A DNA stretch of 64,000 nucleotides, taken from contig JALJCS010000053.1 of the NCBI GenBank assembly GCA_023055355.1, forward strand, positions 1,560,501 to 1,624,500, written 5' to 3'. The notes under the pieces are model-generated. The model did not search any database. It was not told where the DNA came from and saw only the letters and a list, made by a program, of their open reading frames with translations. Of the stretch, positions 1 through 12,530 are shown piece after piece; position 1 is the first letter of the stretch; the number at the start of each line of letters is the position of its first letter. This DNA is from Agelaius tricolor. Its lineage: Eukaryota; Chordata; Aves; Passeriformes; Icteridae. Made by a program: the position numbers and the translations under genes.

Positions 1-1719
1 GAACTAGAGATGAGGGCTGAGGAGAGAGAGAGGGAAAAGGGTGAAAGAGAGATGAGGAAAGGGAGAAAGAGAAAAAGGGATGGAGAAAAGGAAGTTCACA
101 GTGACACAGACTGTGAGCCATTGCTGCTGTTTGTATATGTATTGAGTTACCAAGTGCACCTGAGGCTGCAGGTGAACAAGAACTTCACAGTTCTGCCCCA
201 CCAGCGAGCTCCCCAGCACATACTGTACTATGTTACTTATACCACAAGCACTCTGTGCAAATATGAAATGCAACTTTTTGTGTTTATGATTCTCTTCTGG
301 AGAGAAAGAGGGAACAGGCTGCAGGTTCTTCTGCAATCATTGTGAGGTCAAAAAAGAATGGGAGTTGAGATGGGACTTAAAAAAAAAAAAAAAAAAGCAA
401 CATCCACTACCAAATTAGGAAATAAGGATTTAAAAGCTGGGGATTGCCACAATGCCTCCTGTGGAAAGATGCCACCCATGGGACCTTTTGTGCAGCTCTA
501 AAATGGATCATCACTGTACTGGGAAAAGATTTGTAATTCTGCCTCTTGACAGAAAAGTTCATCTGTGCTAATTAGCTTTATGGGAATCTCAAGGCATTCC
601 ATATTCCATATTTCCATAGTTTAGAGGGGAAACATGATAATGCACACATAATTAATATCTTTATCATATTGAAATGTATGTATGCATGCAAGAGGGCAAC
701 AGTGAAAAATTTCCCGTTTAGAATCTGCCTTTCTTGAATGTTTGATTTTGTGACCCTGATCCTGCAATTATATACTGCATTAGAAAGGAAAATCTACAAT
801 AAATTGGGAGGAATTACTGCAGAAGCTTACACACTGTATGCAATACTTACTTTGCTAAGTTCCTTGCACTTTACTTGATTACCTACTCTCTCTCTAATTC
901 AGACAGAGAAGCACAATGAAAGAGATATGTACTCACTTTGCCTTTTGTTCTCTCATTGGGAAAAAAAATCTGTCTTGGCACTAATGTATTCTGCACAGCT
1001 CTAAAGACTAATATAGTTTCTGTAGAAGACATCAAACTTAAAAACAATGAGGAGGCATTGCACTGAATCTATGTTCAGAGCTGAAAATATGGCACGTCTT
1101 CTGTTAATTTCTCTTTTTTTCCCACTCATTGTTTTATCCTAACAAAATTAGTAGTTTGAAATGTGCAAGTTTTTAAACCTACATGGGCAACATAGCTTCT
1201 ATGTTTAAACATTCTAAATAGCAGTTTCTTTTAAATAAGGAATGCTCAAAACCCCACAATTGATTCTAAAACTCTGGGTTGAAAACAATCGGATACTGAC
1301 CAAGTAGGAATATGAAAATTTTGTCTTTTTTTTTTTGGTTGGTTTTGTTTGTTTGTGGGGATCTTGATTTTGGTTTTGTTTGTGGTTTTTTGTTTGTTTT
1401 TTTTTTTTTTAATTAGTCTTTTGTATATTAATGGGAAAAAAGGGAGGGGGATAGAGGGATATTAATTTTTAGGTATATATACTTCTATCCATGTTTGTAT
1501 TGCTGTCAGTTATTTAACGCTGTAACTGCAAAATTAAAAGTTACCATCATCTTTGAAATACCATCTGCAGGAGTATAATTAGAAATTGTCTTTCAACTGT
1601 TGACTGCAATAGTTTTGAAGCTTTTTGCTCTCCACATGCTCAGAGCAGCTGTATCTCAGATGCAAAAAATGAAAGAAAATTTAAAAAAAAATTAAACAGG
1701 ATTGGTTTTAGACTCTAAC
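1..1719. other. non-coding DNA left of the last recognised CCDC171-like exon
   Basis: No exon was recognised here. A purine-rich GA tract occupies about 8-110, an A run about 380-396 and a T/G-rich tract about 1325-1420. The C-terminal exons expected for CCDC171 beyond the exon at 1720-1836 would lie in this direction, but none is evident. Confidence 0.5.
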
Positions 1720-1836
1720 CTGGAAGGATGCAGCCTCTGGCCTGCCCACCGTTGCTTCCTCTGGAAGGGTCTGCAGCTGCAGGCTGGGGAGTGGCGCGGC
1801 TGCTTCAGCACCTGATGCCGCTGCCTGCTCTTTGGC
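1720..1836 (-). pseudogene. CCDC171: CCDC171-like exon (most 3' recognised)
   Basis: An open 39-codon phase-0 exon with a CCCTTCAG acceptor. LPSLQLQTLPEEATVGRPEA aligns with the family [20 protein letters not shown]. The donor is GTTAGA, a weak site. Confidence 0.65.
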
Positions 1837-3055
1837 CTGAAGGGAAAATACCCCAGCGTCAGTGGTATTTCTCCTTCAGACACACCAGTGGGGATGAACG
1901 GTGGCCCCTTGAGCCCATTGAGTGGACTTGCTTTGATCACTGCACCTAACATCCATGAATAAAGTACGACTGATTGAATTTTCATTGCAAATAAATCTCT
2001 AATTCAAAGGGCTGGGAGAGAATGCTACCAAAACAAAGCACCTTGCCCTGCCCTGAAAAGAGAAAGGCCAAGGATATGGCACCTATGTATTACTGTAAGA
2101 ACACAGCACTTGCTGCATGACATTCACTTCCAAAGTTTGAAAGAAGCAGTATGGAGATGGTGGTGGCACAAAGGAAATTTTCTATCAGCACAGTTTGCTG
2201 TAGGAGAAAGATGCAGTTCAGATTCTGTCACTTTCCGTGAACATTAAAGGAAAGAGACTAGAAAAAGATATCGGAAAATAAATAAATTAAATAAATAGCA
2301 ACAGTTTTGGTGACCTCTGAAACTAAAATAGTGATTCCCACATTGCTGGGAATTAAAGATATAGTAAGGGAAATTGCCACTCCCAGGTAAGAAATCACTT
2401 TTGCTCTGTGCTGCTCTAGATTAAAAACAGTTATGAAACCATCTGCCATGAGAGCTATAGTTGAAAAAGTCCTTTCTCCTAAATAATTCATATGTATAGC
2501 TTTGTTGGAGTTTCAAATAGTCCTATATCAGGGCACAATTGCACAAGTCAGAGGGAAAACTTGAGATTACTATTAAGTTTAAAATATGATTTTAAAAAAT
2601 ACTGTGGAAGTTTCTGACCACACATTACTACTTCCTGCCTTTTCTTTTCCTATTGATGATGTTTCATAGATTAAAGTAGCAGACACAAAGCCAATGTTTT
2701 ATGGCCACCAAGTATGTCACTTTTTTATTATTCAGTAGAGGGGTAACTCCACAACAATTGCCAATTTTTGGTGTGTTCCATTAGTCTTCACTGTCAACCA
2801 GAAACAGTGCTCAGTGAGGGAAGGCAAGTGAATTTTGTCATAACTTCTACATTCAGAAAAAGTTGTGTATGTACTACAAACTTGCATTTTATTTCACTGT
2901 GGTTTTTTAAGATGGAACAAGTTGAGAGGGGAAACTTCAACACTAAGGAAAGGAAGTTGCTTTGCTACAACTTCTCTCGTCCCCTGAGAATAAGCAGTTC
3001 TAAGGCTTTAGCTGATTTAGAAACACAAATCAGAGGGAACACGTCAAATTCTTAC

Positions 3056-3110
3056 CTCATTCAGGGCAGCTTCCACAGCTTTCATTTGACTAATGATCAA
3101 CTCTTTGTCT
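3056..3110 (-). pseudogene. CCDC171: CCDC171-like short exon
   Basis: A 55-bp exon: one base, then 18 codons reading DKELIISQMKAVEAALNE, which matches the DKECVANHMRAVENTLHK segment of CCDC171. Borders are AATAG and GTAAGA. The phase joins the exon at 4707-4852. Confidence 0.75.
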
Positions 3111-4706
3111 CTATTATAAAAGAAAATAAAAGAAAACAAAACAAAACAAGAACAATGAAGTAACTTTATGGAACTGAAACTTTACCAATGTAGAAATTAA
3201 TCTTCTGCTACTTGATGGCTGTCATGTCCTGTAAAATAATTGTTGATAATCCAAACTGTTAGGATTTTCTCTCTTTTTCATATTTCCAATGCCAACCCTA
3301 AATATAGTTCATGTACCACTATTTGGTGCATTTCCATATGAAAGATGCTTCTGTTGAGGATAAGCAATTCAAATTGAGATAATTATAGGCCTATCAATGA
3401 ACAACCATCATGGCTTAGATATAGAGGTCATAAAAAGTCTCTAGCAGGATGGAATTATATTCTTGTATTGGAAACCACAGACAGATTCTGTTTATTTAAT
3501 CTCTTTTGTTTATATTCCAAAAGGAGAAATAAAACCTATTAGTTGTGAAGAGTTGCTGTAAGATTGGAGGAAGTGTAGCTTTCTTTGTTGATATTCAGCT
3601 GCTATATACAGGAGAAAAAAAATAAAGCCAGTTTTAAAGTTACTTCACATTAGAATAACCTTTTCTGGATACATATATATATGGCAACAAGGAATGATCT
3701 CTACTGAAATGCCCAAAATAGATTAGGTCAGGATGAAAAGGGCAAGCTTTCTGGAACAAATCTTTCTGCAGGTGACACCTGCTTTGATCAACTCATACCA
3801 AATAACAGTTGTCATTTTAATTAGCTTGTTAAACATTTCATTGATGACCATACAAATTGCATTATTTCCCTGGTGCATAAAACCCTTAAAGCTTCTTAGA
3901 TACTGTTGTTCAGAGGTTGAATGATCCCAGGTATGATGAGAAATTTTAATTAACTAAAATTTTTTTAGATCCTAGCCATGGAACAACAATATTCATAACA
4001 CATACTTCATACTATGAAAAGTATTAGACAACAAAGTCTGCAAAGACTTATTTTTTTCATATGGCGTAAGAATTGATGAGTAATAAGCTCCTTCAAGTCA
4101 AGGGGGCTCCTTTTGACCACCAGTCTTTTCAAGCCCAGTGCCTGAGCCTTTTCTGCCACTCCAGGTTATGGTGCAAGTGGTGCGGGCATTAGGTCTAAAT
4201 CCAAAACTCCCTGAAATCAGCTGGAAGATCTGTCTTGTACCACAGGAAAGGCGAGATCCAAAATGGGTTTCAGTCCCTTTGGCAGTGAAGACCTGTCCCC
4301 TAGCTGATGCTTCTGTATTTACTATAAATAAATTGTATCTGCCTATACAAAGTTGGCATGGAAACACAGAGACCAAACAATCATTTCTTAAATAAACAGA
4401 ACTTTAAGGATGTGCCAAAGAGATCTTGTCAGATCAGTTAGATAGCACAGGTATTTTGTTTGCCAGTTATTTCAGCACCCAGAATTTGAAGCATACTATG
4501 GGATAACTGCATAAAATGTATGACCTAATATTTTGAACTAACACTTTTGGTTTTAGAAGACTATCCCTGAATTTCAAAACAAAAGAGACAGATGTACTTT
4601 TCTCTTCTAACCTTACGCTGTCCAGGGAAGTAAAGCCCTGCCCATGGAAGTAGGAATTTCAATTTTTGTTCATTTTAAGTGACATCCCCCTGGCCCCAGG
4701 GCTCAC

Positions 4707-4852
4707 TTTACTCCCTGTTCAAGGGCACGTTCTGCCTCCTGTAGAGTCTCCTGCAGCCGCTTCTGGTCCTGCTCCATGTCTTTCAGGAGTTCCTCCTGTT
4801 GATCCAGAACTTGGTCTCTTTTCCTCAGCTCCTCCGCTGTATCAGGGAGGCC
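4707..4852 (-). pseudogene. CCDC171: CCDC171-like exon
   Basis: An open 146-bp exon with GACAG acceptor and GTGAGC donor, leaving phase 2. It reads EELRKRDQVLDQQ and RLQETLQEAERALEQG. The next exon begins with the single base that completes the split Lys codon. Confidence 0.82.
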
Positions 4853-5320
4853 CTGTCAGCAGACAGAGAGCAGAGTTACTCTGTCGCCCAAAGAAACTTC
4901 ACTTTATGCCACTGGCTACTGACCAACGTGGGAGACAAATTGATTGTGAAGTACATTTGGACCACTGCATCCTAAGGTTTTATTAATTTCCTAGCAAAAG
5001 CATTACTGACTCAGAACCCCCCTAGTATTTAGTATATTTGCTATATATAAATGTGCTTTAGAATGCAAAATGATTGTAGGCAAAAAAAACCCCAAAACAA
5101 ACCCCCATTGAAGACTTTTTCTTAAACTGTTAAAAAAAAACAGCTTAAAAAATTTTTAAAGAGGAGTCTTTGAAGTGTTTTCTCAGTAGACTAAAGTTCC
5201 AGCAGACTGAGTAGTGCGTGTGTATTTACTCCTGTTATTTTATTTACACAAGGACTGCGCTATTTGGCTTCTTTCATGAAAGGTAAAACTCTGGTGACTG
5301 TTCCAGAAGAATAATCTTAC

Positions 5321-5485
5321 CGTCGGAGATTTGTGGCTTTTACTTAGCTCAGTAAATGAGTGTGATTCCAGTCTATTGCTCAGCTCCGGAACCCGTCGCT
5401 GCTGTTCTTGTAAAAGCAATTGTGCCTCATGCTCACGCTGCAAAGCATTTTGTAACTCCTCCTGTACATTGTCTTGGTTGATTTT
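5321..5485 (-). pseudogene. CCDC171: CCDC171-like exon
   Basis: An open 55-codon phase-0 exon with TTTCCAG acceptor and GTAAGA donor. EELQNALQREHEAQLLLQEQ matches the family segment [20 protein letters not shown]. Confidence 0.85.
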
Positions 5486-6031
5486 CTGGAAAGAGAAACA
5501 AGTTGTGCCTGATTCTGTAACTATATTCAGTGGTTTCCCTACCAATGAGTGAGTTCCACTTGCACACATATCAAATTCTAAAATAAACGCATGCTTATGA
5601 TTAGTATTGAGGTTTTTTTAACATGAAGACATCACTGACCAATCAGATGGCAGACCAGTTAATTGCTGTGTTTTTTATAAAGAACATTCATGGAAAGTCT
5701 TGGCATTCATTATTCTATTCTAATTAGCACCGTGGGATGCAAAACTTCAGTATTTAGAAGGAAAAATATGCAGATCAATGTTCAGAATTTTAGTGGAGAG
5801 CTTCTTAACCCTTGTAAACACCTTTGTGGACTGTTCTTCCTGTCCAAAAACTGTCCCAGAAAGAAATAATTCTTCAAAGAAAGTTGTCATCTGCATTTCA
5901 ACTACAATCTAATATGTGATAATTTTCATCTAACAGTCCAAAACCACTAAGGGCATAAAACCTGTTAAGAACAAAACTGAAGATGATTAGAGATTTTTGA
6001 GTTAAAAAAAAAATCCATTGCACTATCTAAG

Positions 6032-6559
6032 TAATAAAGCCTCTTATTCGGCCTTATCATAAAGCAGAGCAATAGGGCTCAGGAGCTCATTCCCTGGGTA
6101 GAGACTGGGTGCCCGAGGCTGGCTCGCTCATGCCAACACCGCGGGGCTGCCATCTAGCAAGCATGGTGATTACCAGCTCTATAGTGATTGCAAGCTCTCA
6201 GGATTTCACCTCTGCTTGCGAGGTAGTGGTGCCCTGGGCTGGAGGCTGCAGCAGACGGAGAGAGAGGAGAAGGAGAAGGCGCAGGCTGTTCCATGGAGAT
6301 GGCTTTATTTGGGGAGGTCCGTGAAGGGTCTCTGCTCTTCTTTCTCCACTAATGGGGTACAGTATGCTTCTTTTATAGGGTTGGAAAGGATCCAAGCTTG
6401 ACCAATGGGAAAGGGGTTAACATGACATTGCCTTATAGGGTTACAGAGATAGGTTAAGGGGTGGAGGACAGGAAAACAGGAATTTTCTTTTGCTGTTTCA
6501 GCATTCCTATTGTTCATATCCTCCATGGTGCTTTTCCTAAATCTATGGGGTTTACTACA
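6032..6559 (-). mobile_element. solo LTR, family A, minus orientation
   Basis: A 528-bp LTR flanked by near-perfect 6-bp duplications (TCTAAG at 6026-6031, GCTAAG at 6560-6565). On the minus strand it starts TGTAGTAAA, carries a TATAAAAG box and, about 55 bp on, an AATAAA signal, and ends CTTTATTA. The same family recurs at 51190-51703. It lies in an intron of the CCDC171-like gene, in the same orientation. Confidence 0.85.
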
Positions 6560-7115
6560 GCTAAGAATAGGAAGGACAATGGGTGAGACATCATCTAGCA
6601 GATATTCTTTGCTTAGAAGTGTTTGGATTGGGACACCCTGACAGGTTCTACCAACTAGGCTTCAGGTTAGGGAACCCACAGTGTCTTGGTAAGTCAATCA
6701 GCAACAGCAAAAGACTCAGGGGAATGTTGTGCTACTGAGAATATAGACAAAAGCTTTTTCTCCCCCTGCCATAAAGTTACTTCTTCAGGGAAACAGACCC
6801 GCTAAAATTTGTATTGTATTTATTATAACATTCATCAACATCCATACAGAGTTTCAACTGCTATCTTTATATTTCATTAACATTCCTATTGAATACCCCC
6901 ATTCCCACTGACTTTACTCTGTTGAAGTGAAATCTTCTTTTAGGATACATAAATCAGATCAACATTTCCAACAAATGACAGAACCTGGATTGCTGAAGAC
7001 CAAACTCTAATTTATACAGGATACTCCTTCTACAAATCAAAAGATAACTCCAGTGGAAAAGGGATATTTCTAAATAAATCTGTCTTCTGGTTTAGTGACA
7101 TTTCCAGGCAAGGTT

Positions 7116-7785
7116 TGTTGTACCGTGTTCGGTTAAAGTTGGACTGTTCTGTTCTCCCCTTGTTTGACAATGGTTCTGCCCCGGTTCTCCCTCCCATCCC
7201 TGTTAGTGTCTGTCACCCTAACTCCATCCCAGTTGGTATTGTATCCTTTAAAACTCCTCCGCGGGTTCCCCAGAAACCAATGTATCCTTTTCTCAACCCC
7301 TCCCCGGTGCCCTGCCAGTCACTCTCCATCCCCACCTTTGTTGCTAGAAGTTTCCAGCTGGAGAGTTGGATGATTGGTCCTAGGACCGGGGCCCCTCCTC
7401 AGTATTGTCCCCATTGGTGTTTTCCCTGTGTCAGTCCTTCGGATCCCACTCCCCACTGTGTCTCTATTGGTCCTAGGTCTGGCACCTCCCTTACCTCCTC
7501 CAGCTTTTAAAAACCGCTGTAAATCCCCTCCTCCCCGTCTTCTCCTGCTGGTTCCCCTAGGATTCTCTAAACCCTGGATAAAACCGCAGTTGGAGTCTGC
7601 CCTCTTATTGCGCTGGTTGCAGCTTCAATACGGTCTCGTCCTGCACAAGGCAACGCTGACAGCCGCAAGCTGGGCGTTGGCCTTAGGCGCTGTCCCGAAG
7701 CTGAGCTATGGGGACAAGTGCCCCCTGTGCTGCTAGCGGTGCTGGTCGGCTAGCTGGACGTCTTTCTCACAGCCGCACTGCTGCA
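7116..7785 (+). mobile_element. solo LTR, family B, plus orientation
   Basis: A 670-bp LTR, TG...CA, flanked by perfect 6-bp duplications AAGGTT (7110-7115 and 7786-7791), as for class II/alpharetrovirus-type integrases. It has TATA-like TTTTAAAAAC near 7507 and GGATAAAACC near 7575. It is related along its U3 to the LTR at 55332-55936, including the start TGTTGT and blocks near CAATGTATCC. Inserted antisense in a CCDC171-like intron. Confidence 0.88.
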
Positions 7786-7915
7786 AAGGTTTCTGGAAAA
7801 TTCTGCTGAAAGGAAATCATTTTTATGCTTGTTTTCCAAAAGAACACAAATCAAAAAATGTGTAGAAAGGAGAATCTCTTTTAAGCAAGAGAGCCTCCAA
7901 GTCAAATGCACTTAC

Positions 7916-8095
7916 TTGCTGAACTTCACTTAATTGGCTCTGCAGTCTGTGGGGTTTTTCAGCATCTTTTTGCAGCTCAGTGAAAGCCCATCTGCATTCT
8001 GCAAGCTGCAGGTGCAGTGAGTGGGACTCTATCTCTGCTGCATGAAGCCTTTGTGAAAATTCAAATATTTCTTGCTGCAAAGTTGCTATGTTTCT
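7916..8095 (-). pseudogene. CCDC171: CCDC171-like exon
   Basis: An open 60-codon phase-0 exon with GACAG acceptor and GTAAGT donor. It reads IFEFSQRLHAAEIESHSL and PHRLQSQLSEVQQ. A solo LTR ends 130 bp further on in the same intron (7116-7785). Confidence 0.85.
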
Positions 8096-8712
8096 CTGTC
8101 AGCAAACAGAAACAAGTTGATGGGCTATAAAATGTGCTATTTTAGCAATCAAATAAATAAGACTTAAGACTCAAGAAAAAGAAAACATAATTTTTTCCTC
8201 CATCTCTAAAAGACATGCACAAGGACAAAAGTTTGAACCTGTTACCTACCAAGGGTTACTGCAAATTCTGTTTACAAGGAACTACTCTTTTCACCTAAGG
8301 TTTACTATGAAGATGATTAGAGAAAGAGTTTATCCTTTCATTTTGGTTAAAGGGAAGAAGGTTATCTTTACTGAAAGAAAGGATGGTAAGCATGAGAAAG
8401 TAGAAAATAATAATAAAAAGCAACCTTAACATTTACATCAAGCCAATTTGTTCTTATAAGCTAATACAGATCTGATAAAACTTGAAAAAAAATCTTTTAC
8501 TTGGATACCTCCAAGAATTCTTTCTCAATAAAAGAAAAGACTTATTCACACCCTAATGTGTGACAAATCAACTTGTGGAGTGTCCATATAGTAGCACTTG
8601 ACTGTCCTGGACTCATCACCAGCCTGAAACCAAAGAAATGCTGCTATCAAGGGAGCTTCACCGTTGCTGTAAACCTTCTGTTTCCATGAAGGAGGACTGT
8701 CAATCTGCTTAC

Positions 8713-8939
8713 TGTGCTGGGCAGTCTGTCATGGAATCCAGGTTCCAGGGCCTGGGCATTTACTCTCTGGAGCCCACAAGCCAGCCTCTCTATCAGCGAG
8801 TCCCTCTCCAGGTAGGCTCTGCACCCACGAGCGTTCCCTTGAACTGTCTCCATCAGAACGCTCAGGTTGTCCATCAGTTGTGCAAAGCAGTTCCTGGCTG
8901 TGCCGATCAGTGAGTTACTAGAAAACCAGAGCTCCGAAT
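8713..8939 (-). pseudogene. CCDC171: CCDC171-like exon
   Basis: An open 227-bp exon with a TTTAAG acceptor after a T-rich tract and a GTAAGC donor. It contains LIGTARNCFAQLMDNL and ERDSLIERLACGLQRVNAQ. Entry phase and exit phase fit the flanking exons. Confidence 0.82.
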
Positions 8940-9789
8940 CTTAAAGAAAAAAACAACACAAAGGAAACATTGAGCAGGTTATTAGTTCCCGTTTCTTGTA
9001 AGATCATGTTCTTTTTCACTTCTACAGGATGGAAGCTGTAAATATTCTGAAACACAGAATGCTGAATCTGAACCAGTGTTCCAACTTTGCTTTTAAAGGA
9101 TATGAATTCAATTTCTTGACAACAGCATGATCAAAGAAGAAAGGGCCTGAAAGTGAATCCAAACCCATTTGATTCAATGGCAACTTTGATACCAATTTAG
9201 GGTCTAGGCTTCTGGAAAATGTATCATCTTGTCTTTGTCCTGTTATTTCCCTTTATTCACATAAATTATCCCTCTTCTAAGATCCTTTCTTCTGGGACAA
9301 AAATGTGGGGATTCTAAAAGTAGAGGTTAATAAAGAACCAGGGATGGCAGCAATGCAGATGAACCAAGGGAACCTGTATCAGTTCTCACTGTAAATAAAG
9401 TCCAGAAACACTCTCCAGCCTTCAGCTTCCATGACTCTATATACTGAAAGGATAAAATATCCTATCAGCTGCTTAAGAAAATGAATCTGTTCCTACAGTA
9501 CAGAAATGTGATCATTGAGAGAATGTAGAAAAGAATTATTATTTTACCCTGTAATCAAATTACTCTTTCAGGGAAACAGCCCCACTACAATTTGTTGACT
9601 AGCTACAATTGACTAGCTCAGGATATAACCTCTAGTCAAAGGCGTCTATCATAAATATCAGAAATATCTCTTCAGAGCTATGATCCAGAAGAGTTTAGAT
9701 AAAATCATAAAAATGGAAATGATATGACCACCCTGACTTACTTATTTTTTAACTATATTTCTGCTACAACAATATACAGTTAAAATTAC

Positions 9790-9906
9790 CTTGGTTGCTG
9801 AGAACACCCTGCAGTTCTGAGATGGAACTGATTATTGCAGTCTAGAGGTTAGAGCTAGACAACCAGTGAAGTGCTTCAATCCAGTCAACTCCTTCCTCTG
9901 CAAAAC
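9790..9906 (-). pseudogene. CCDC171: CCDC171-like exon with in-frame TAG
   Basis: A 117-bp exon, phase 1 at both ends and so consistent with its neighbours. It reads GVDWIEALHWLSSSNL, then TAG at 9842-9844 in place of a Leu or similar codon, then TAIISSISELQGVLSNQ, matching the family segment [20 protein letters not shown]. Confidence 0.82.
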
Positions 9907-10634
9907 CTGTGAAACAGAATTGCAGCTAGCAGGATAAGTAAATCAGTAAACTATGGCACACTGCTGCCTCCAGCTGTTTCAGAAATTAACCAAAAATAAG
10001 CATATAAACAAGAAATTAGTCAGGACAATTTTGACTTTTTTAAGTGTGCTTTCAGAATGACTCAAAAAAAAAAGTCGATGAATTTTCTAATTTGGAAAAC
10101 ATTTTTAATGCCATTTATCATTGTAGAGGGAAATCTAAACTGGTCTGGCAACAGAAAGGGGCAATCTAGACATAATCTCGAAAGAAAATTTTGAAATCCT
10201 ATGCTAATATTTTACCTGAATCAGAAAGCAATTTTTGTGGATTTTTAGGAAATAAATATGAAAAATTCTTTTTAAGAAAAGAGGAAATACCTTTTCCAAA
10301 AAAAAAAAAAAGAGGAACATTGCAAGATATTTACCACAGAGAAGATGCTGTAGCACCTAATTCTGAAATCCATAACACAAATATCAAAACCACCAGATAG
10401 TGTTGAGTTCATGTGCATAATTGCAATTTTACCTGCAATGTTTAACATAAGACTGGGCATTTCCTCTTAGATTGAAATCAATTCGTCAAGCAATATAAAA
10501 ACATAAATCTGTAAATAACATTTGTCAAAATGTCATTAAATATGTCTTTATGCCCCAGCAAGAAAAATATTATTCCTCTTTGTTATTCCCTAAGTGTATA
10601 ATTTGATGTAACTCTTTAAGAACGTTTCACTTAC

Positions 10635-11139
10635 CTGGCACAGGATGCCTGCCTCTGGATTCTCCCAGACAAACTTGAATTCCAGAGCTTCCTCTGCATC
10701 CATCTGTCCAGACGACAAAGGTACAAGAATATCGGGCCAGAGCCCTCAGCCTGTTAGCAGCCAGAACTGCGATCACGGCTCTTCGGAACACATAAACCAG
10801 GTTCTTGGCTCTTCTCTGCCTCAGCCTGCCTTCGTCCTGGTTTCTTTCCACCACAGCAGGGAGAGCATAAAGGAGGCTGACGATCTTGTGGTTCAGGAGT
10901 TGGTGCTGGTTCACCTGTTCCTGGAGAATGTCTCTTTGGCAAGACGTGGCGCACAGTCGGCCCTAGAGAGAGCACAGGGCCCCTGACAGCAGCGCACAGG
11001 CTGCCAGCAGGGATGAGCGTGCCTTGAAAGCATCTAATAATGAATTTTTCAAGGAATTGTTTTCCTGGGCCAGTTTGTCAGAGAGTTGTTCAAGGCCATA
11101 GAGTTTTTGCCTCTTTTTCTGCGCCGTTTCTTCACATTC
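10635..11139 (-). pseudogene. CCDC171: CCDC171-like large exon with in-frame TAG
   Basis: A 505-bp exon with CACAG acceptor and GTAAGT donor. It reads SLLAACALLSGALCSL, then TAG at 10963-10965 where the family has Tyr, then continues in the same frame through CQRDILQEQVNQHQLL and FRRAVIAVLAANRLRAL. The frame holds on both sides, so this is a nonsense change rather than a splice border. Confidence 0.88.
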
Positions 11140-12341
11140 CTGTGACAGAAACAAACCAAACAATAATGGAAGAAACAATAACTACGTGGTTTTTACCTAG
11201 ACAAGAATGAAAAGAAAATTTAGCTTTGCCATTCAAAGGATGCATTAAAGGAGCAAAAGTTGCTAGTAATAATCGTGATGAAAGTATCTCTTCTAGTAAG
11301 CAATTGCAGAATTAGATGTCTGAAACAAAAACAGTGGTAGGAGGGAAATTTACACGATAATCAATTGCAAATGGACTCCTGATTTCTGAAAACAATCCAC
11401 CAACACCATGACAGCTCACAGAAGGTCCAACACCACCTCTCTGCCCACAAGACAGTTTTAGGAATTGACTTAACAATAGTAATAACATCCTCCAATTTCA
11501 GAGAGAACACTGCTGTAGCGAGCAGAAAGCCCCAGTGTAAGTGAGAGGAAAAACATAAGGAATCCTGGAACATGAAAGTAGACAGATTAAATTTTTCAGC
11601 ATGCAAAGACTCCCAGTCCTGAAATCCGCATCAAATACAGCATTATTCTGTGAAGTAAGTTGCAGTAACTCACAAATAACAAGGGACATCTATTTCCTTT
11701 ATTCACAACGCTTTTAATTGAAACAGGTGCGAAGGAGTGTGATGATAAAGACAGTAAATGGTGGTTGTGGAAGAACAGGGAACATTCTGGATTGCAAATA
11801 ACTCATCTAGCAAGGAGTGACAGTTTCACACTTTTAGGCCACTCCTCACTGTAGTATCAGAAAAACAGAGTTGCTTAACACCGTTGAAATCTACCACTGC
11901 TCTTAGGGTCAGGACATATGTAACTAAATTTATCCCCTGGTGATACCACATGATTGTTATTCTATACAATCTCTGCAAATGATGCTGCTGAAAAAGTAGC
12001 TGCTGCCCTCAGTAATTCTCAAAACAAGCCAATTTGATCTTACAGCTTTAACATTCTCAGAAAAAGAATCTGCCATCTGTAGGTGAAATCAGGCTTCTCA
12101 GCTGGGCCTGCAGACTAAATTCTCTTCAACAAATGCTTCATCAAACTAATTTATTTCTTATTTGAGTGATGTTAATATTAGCACAGGGATGGGTTGGCTT
12201 GTTGTTTGGTTTTGGATTTTTTTAAACTTTAAACGTCTACTAAAATTCCCAAATGACCTTTAACTGCTAAGAGGCTTCAACTATTGAAATAATCCATTCA
12301 ATTTTTAAAGAAAAAACAATTAGAAGTTCACAGCACCATAC

Positions 12342-12530
12342 CTGTGATCTTGCATGAACTTCTGCAAGGACGTTTGAGTACTGCTGTTCAGGATACTGCT
12401 TTTCTTTCTGCCACCAGTGTTCCTGTGCTTTTAACTGTTCAGACATTTTCTCCAAAGCCTCCTCCTGGTTCTGCTGAAGGTCGTTCATAGTGTCGGTCTT
12501 GTGCTTGCAAATATATTCTAGGTGAGATAT
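12342..12530 (-). pseudogene. CCDC171: CCDC171-like exon
   Basis: An open 63-codon phase-0 exon with CACAG acceptor and GTATGG donor. It begins ISHLEYICKHKTDTMNDLQQ, nearly identical to the family, and continues with EQLKAQEHWWQKEKQ. Confidence 0.88.

Noticed and set aside
8..110. Basic plus-strand frame rich in Arg/Glu/Lys
   Set aside because: A GA-rich simple repeat explains the composition.
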